This document shows, one piece after another, positions 23,431 through 23,683 of a stretch of DNA of 23,683 nt. The stretch comes from an uncultured Acetatifactor sp. (GTDB taxonomy: Bacteria; Bacillota; Clostridia; Lachnospirales; Lachnospiraceae), in the NCBI GenBank assembly GCA_910586775.1, contig CAJUJN010000018.1:1-23683 (forward strand), in the 5' to 3' direction. The position numbers were made by a program, and so were the translations under genes. Each line of letters begins with the position of its first letter. Positions within the stretch are counted from its first letter, which is position 1. Under the pieces are notes generated by a model, which worked only from the letters and a program-made list of their open reading frames with translations, was not told the origin of the DNA and made no database searches.

Positions 23431-23683
23431 TCACCAGGATTCCTTCCTTTTCGGCAACAGCTCATTTGCTTCCATTATCACAATGACTGTCTCCATTTGA
23501 TCGTTCAGAGCGTGAATATTCCGCTCGATATCTCTTTTGACTACCTTCAAATCAAGCTGCAAATCATCCAGCTTCCGGGACATGTGGTTTTGCCTGAAAG
23601 TCATCACCTCAAGCTTATCCTCCACCTTGTCAAACCTTTCATCCATCTGATCCAGACGGCTCTCAATCTCTCCCAGCCTGGTG
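23431..23683 (-). CDS. Coiled-coil protein, 5' end beyond the window
   Basis: The frame is open from the right edge to the TGA at 23433-23431, so this is the C-terminal 83 residues or so of a longer protein. It is almost wholly charged heptad-like helix (LGEIESRLDQMDERFDKV, later LDDLQLDLKVVKRDIERNI), ending in a short basic tail. There is no recognisable catalytic motif. Short coiled-coil proteins of this style are common in Firmicutes and are mostly uncharacterised. Its stop overlaps the possible addA ATG at 23431 by one base, suggesting one transcript and perhaps translational coupling. The internal ATG at 23646 has no good Shine-Dalgarno, which supports a start beyond the edge. Confidence 0.6.
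   Translation of the reverse strand, partial: TRLGEIESRLDQMDERFDKVEDKLEVMTFRQNHMSRKLDDLQLDLKVVKRDIERNIHALNDQMETVIVIMEANELLPKRKESW

Noticed and set aside
1..23683. CRISPR array, tRNA, rRNA or intact transposase
   Set aside because: I saw no regularly spaced repeats, no tRNA-like cloverleaf or rRNA stretch, and no transposase or integrase protein on either strand.

Overview
The window looks like a chromosomal segment of a Gram-positive member of the Clostridia, most likely a Lachnospiraceae relative. Supporting signs are roughly 50% GC coding DNA, AGGAGG-type ribosome binding sites, sigma-A promoters, Gram-positive lipoboxes, an AddA helicase-nuclease, an OmpR/HisKA two-component pair, and LRR_5-type and orphan solute-binding lipoproteins. 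The family assignment is inference from gene style, not a database match. No tRNA, rRNA, CRISPR array or intact transposase was seen.

Left part (1-4.9 kb): a minus-strand unit with its own promoter holds a previously unlisted 39-aa peptide gene (2534-2653, strong Shine-Dalgarno), a 735-aa solute-binding lipoprotein with an N-terminal propeller-like region and no transporter beside it, and a 63-aa one-helix ORF. It diverges from a membrane-anchored XRE regulator. A TCAATTG motif overlaps the -35 box of both divergent promoters, so the regulator may control both sides. The 3' end of the regulator gene looks like a recombination scar: AT-rich DNA gives way to balanced DNA, and a stranded signal peptide appears in another frame. 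The regulator ORF runs into a sn-glycerol-1-phosphate dehydrogenase-like gene with an ATGA overlap.

Middle left (4.9-10.7 kb): a minus-strand operon with a textbook TTGACA-N17-TATAAT promoter encodes a cytoplasmic LRR_5-like protein, a DUF2201-like protein with a degenerate metallopeptidase motif and a C-terminal VWA-like domain, and a MoxR-like AAA ATPase. A 96-nt hairpin, flanked by a 23-nt direct repeat, sits between the last two genes. Upstream lies a terminator and the C-terminal stub of a different VWA protein.

Middle right (10.7-17.0 kb): a secreted ComEC-like metallo-beta-lactamase-fold lipoprotein (minus) is flanked by two diverged copies of one dispersed hairpin repeat, in opposite orientation. 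The second copy forms the structured leader of a two-component system (response regulator and histidine kinase, 14-nt overlap). A beta-propeller-like lipoprotein follows.

Right part (17.0-23.7 kb): an asparagine synthase B with two unusual insertions converges with addA, the helicase-nuclease subunit of AddAB, which also carries two low-complexity insertions. A coiled-coil gene runs off the right edge directly upstream of addA, where addB is often found.
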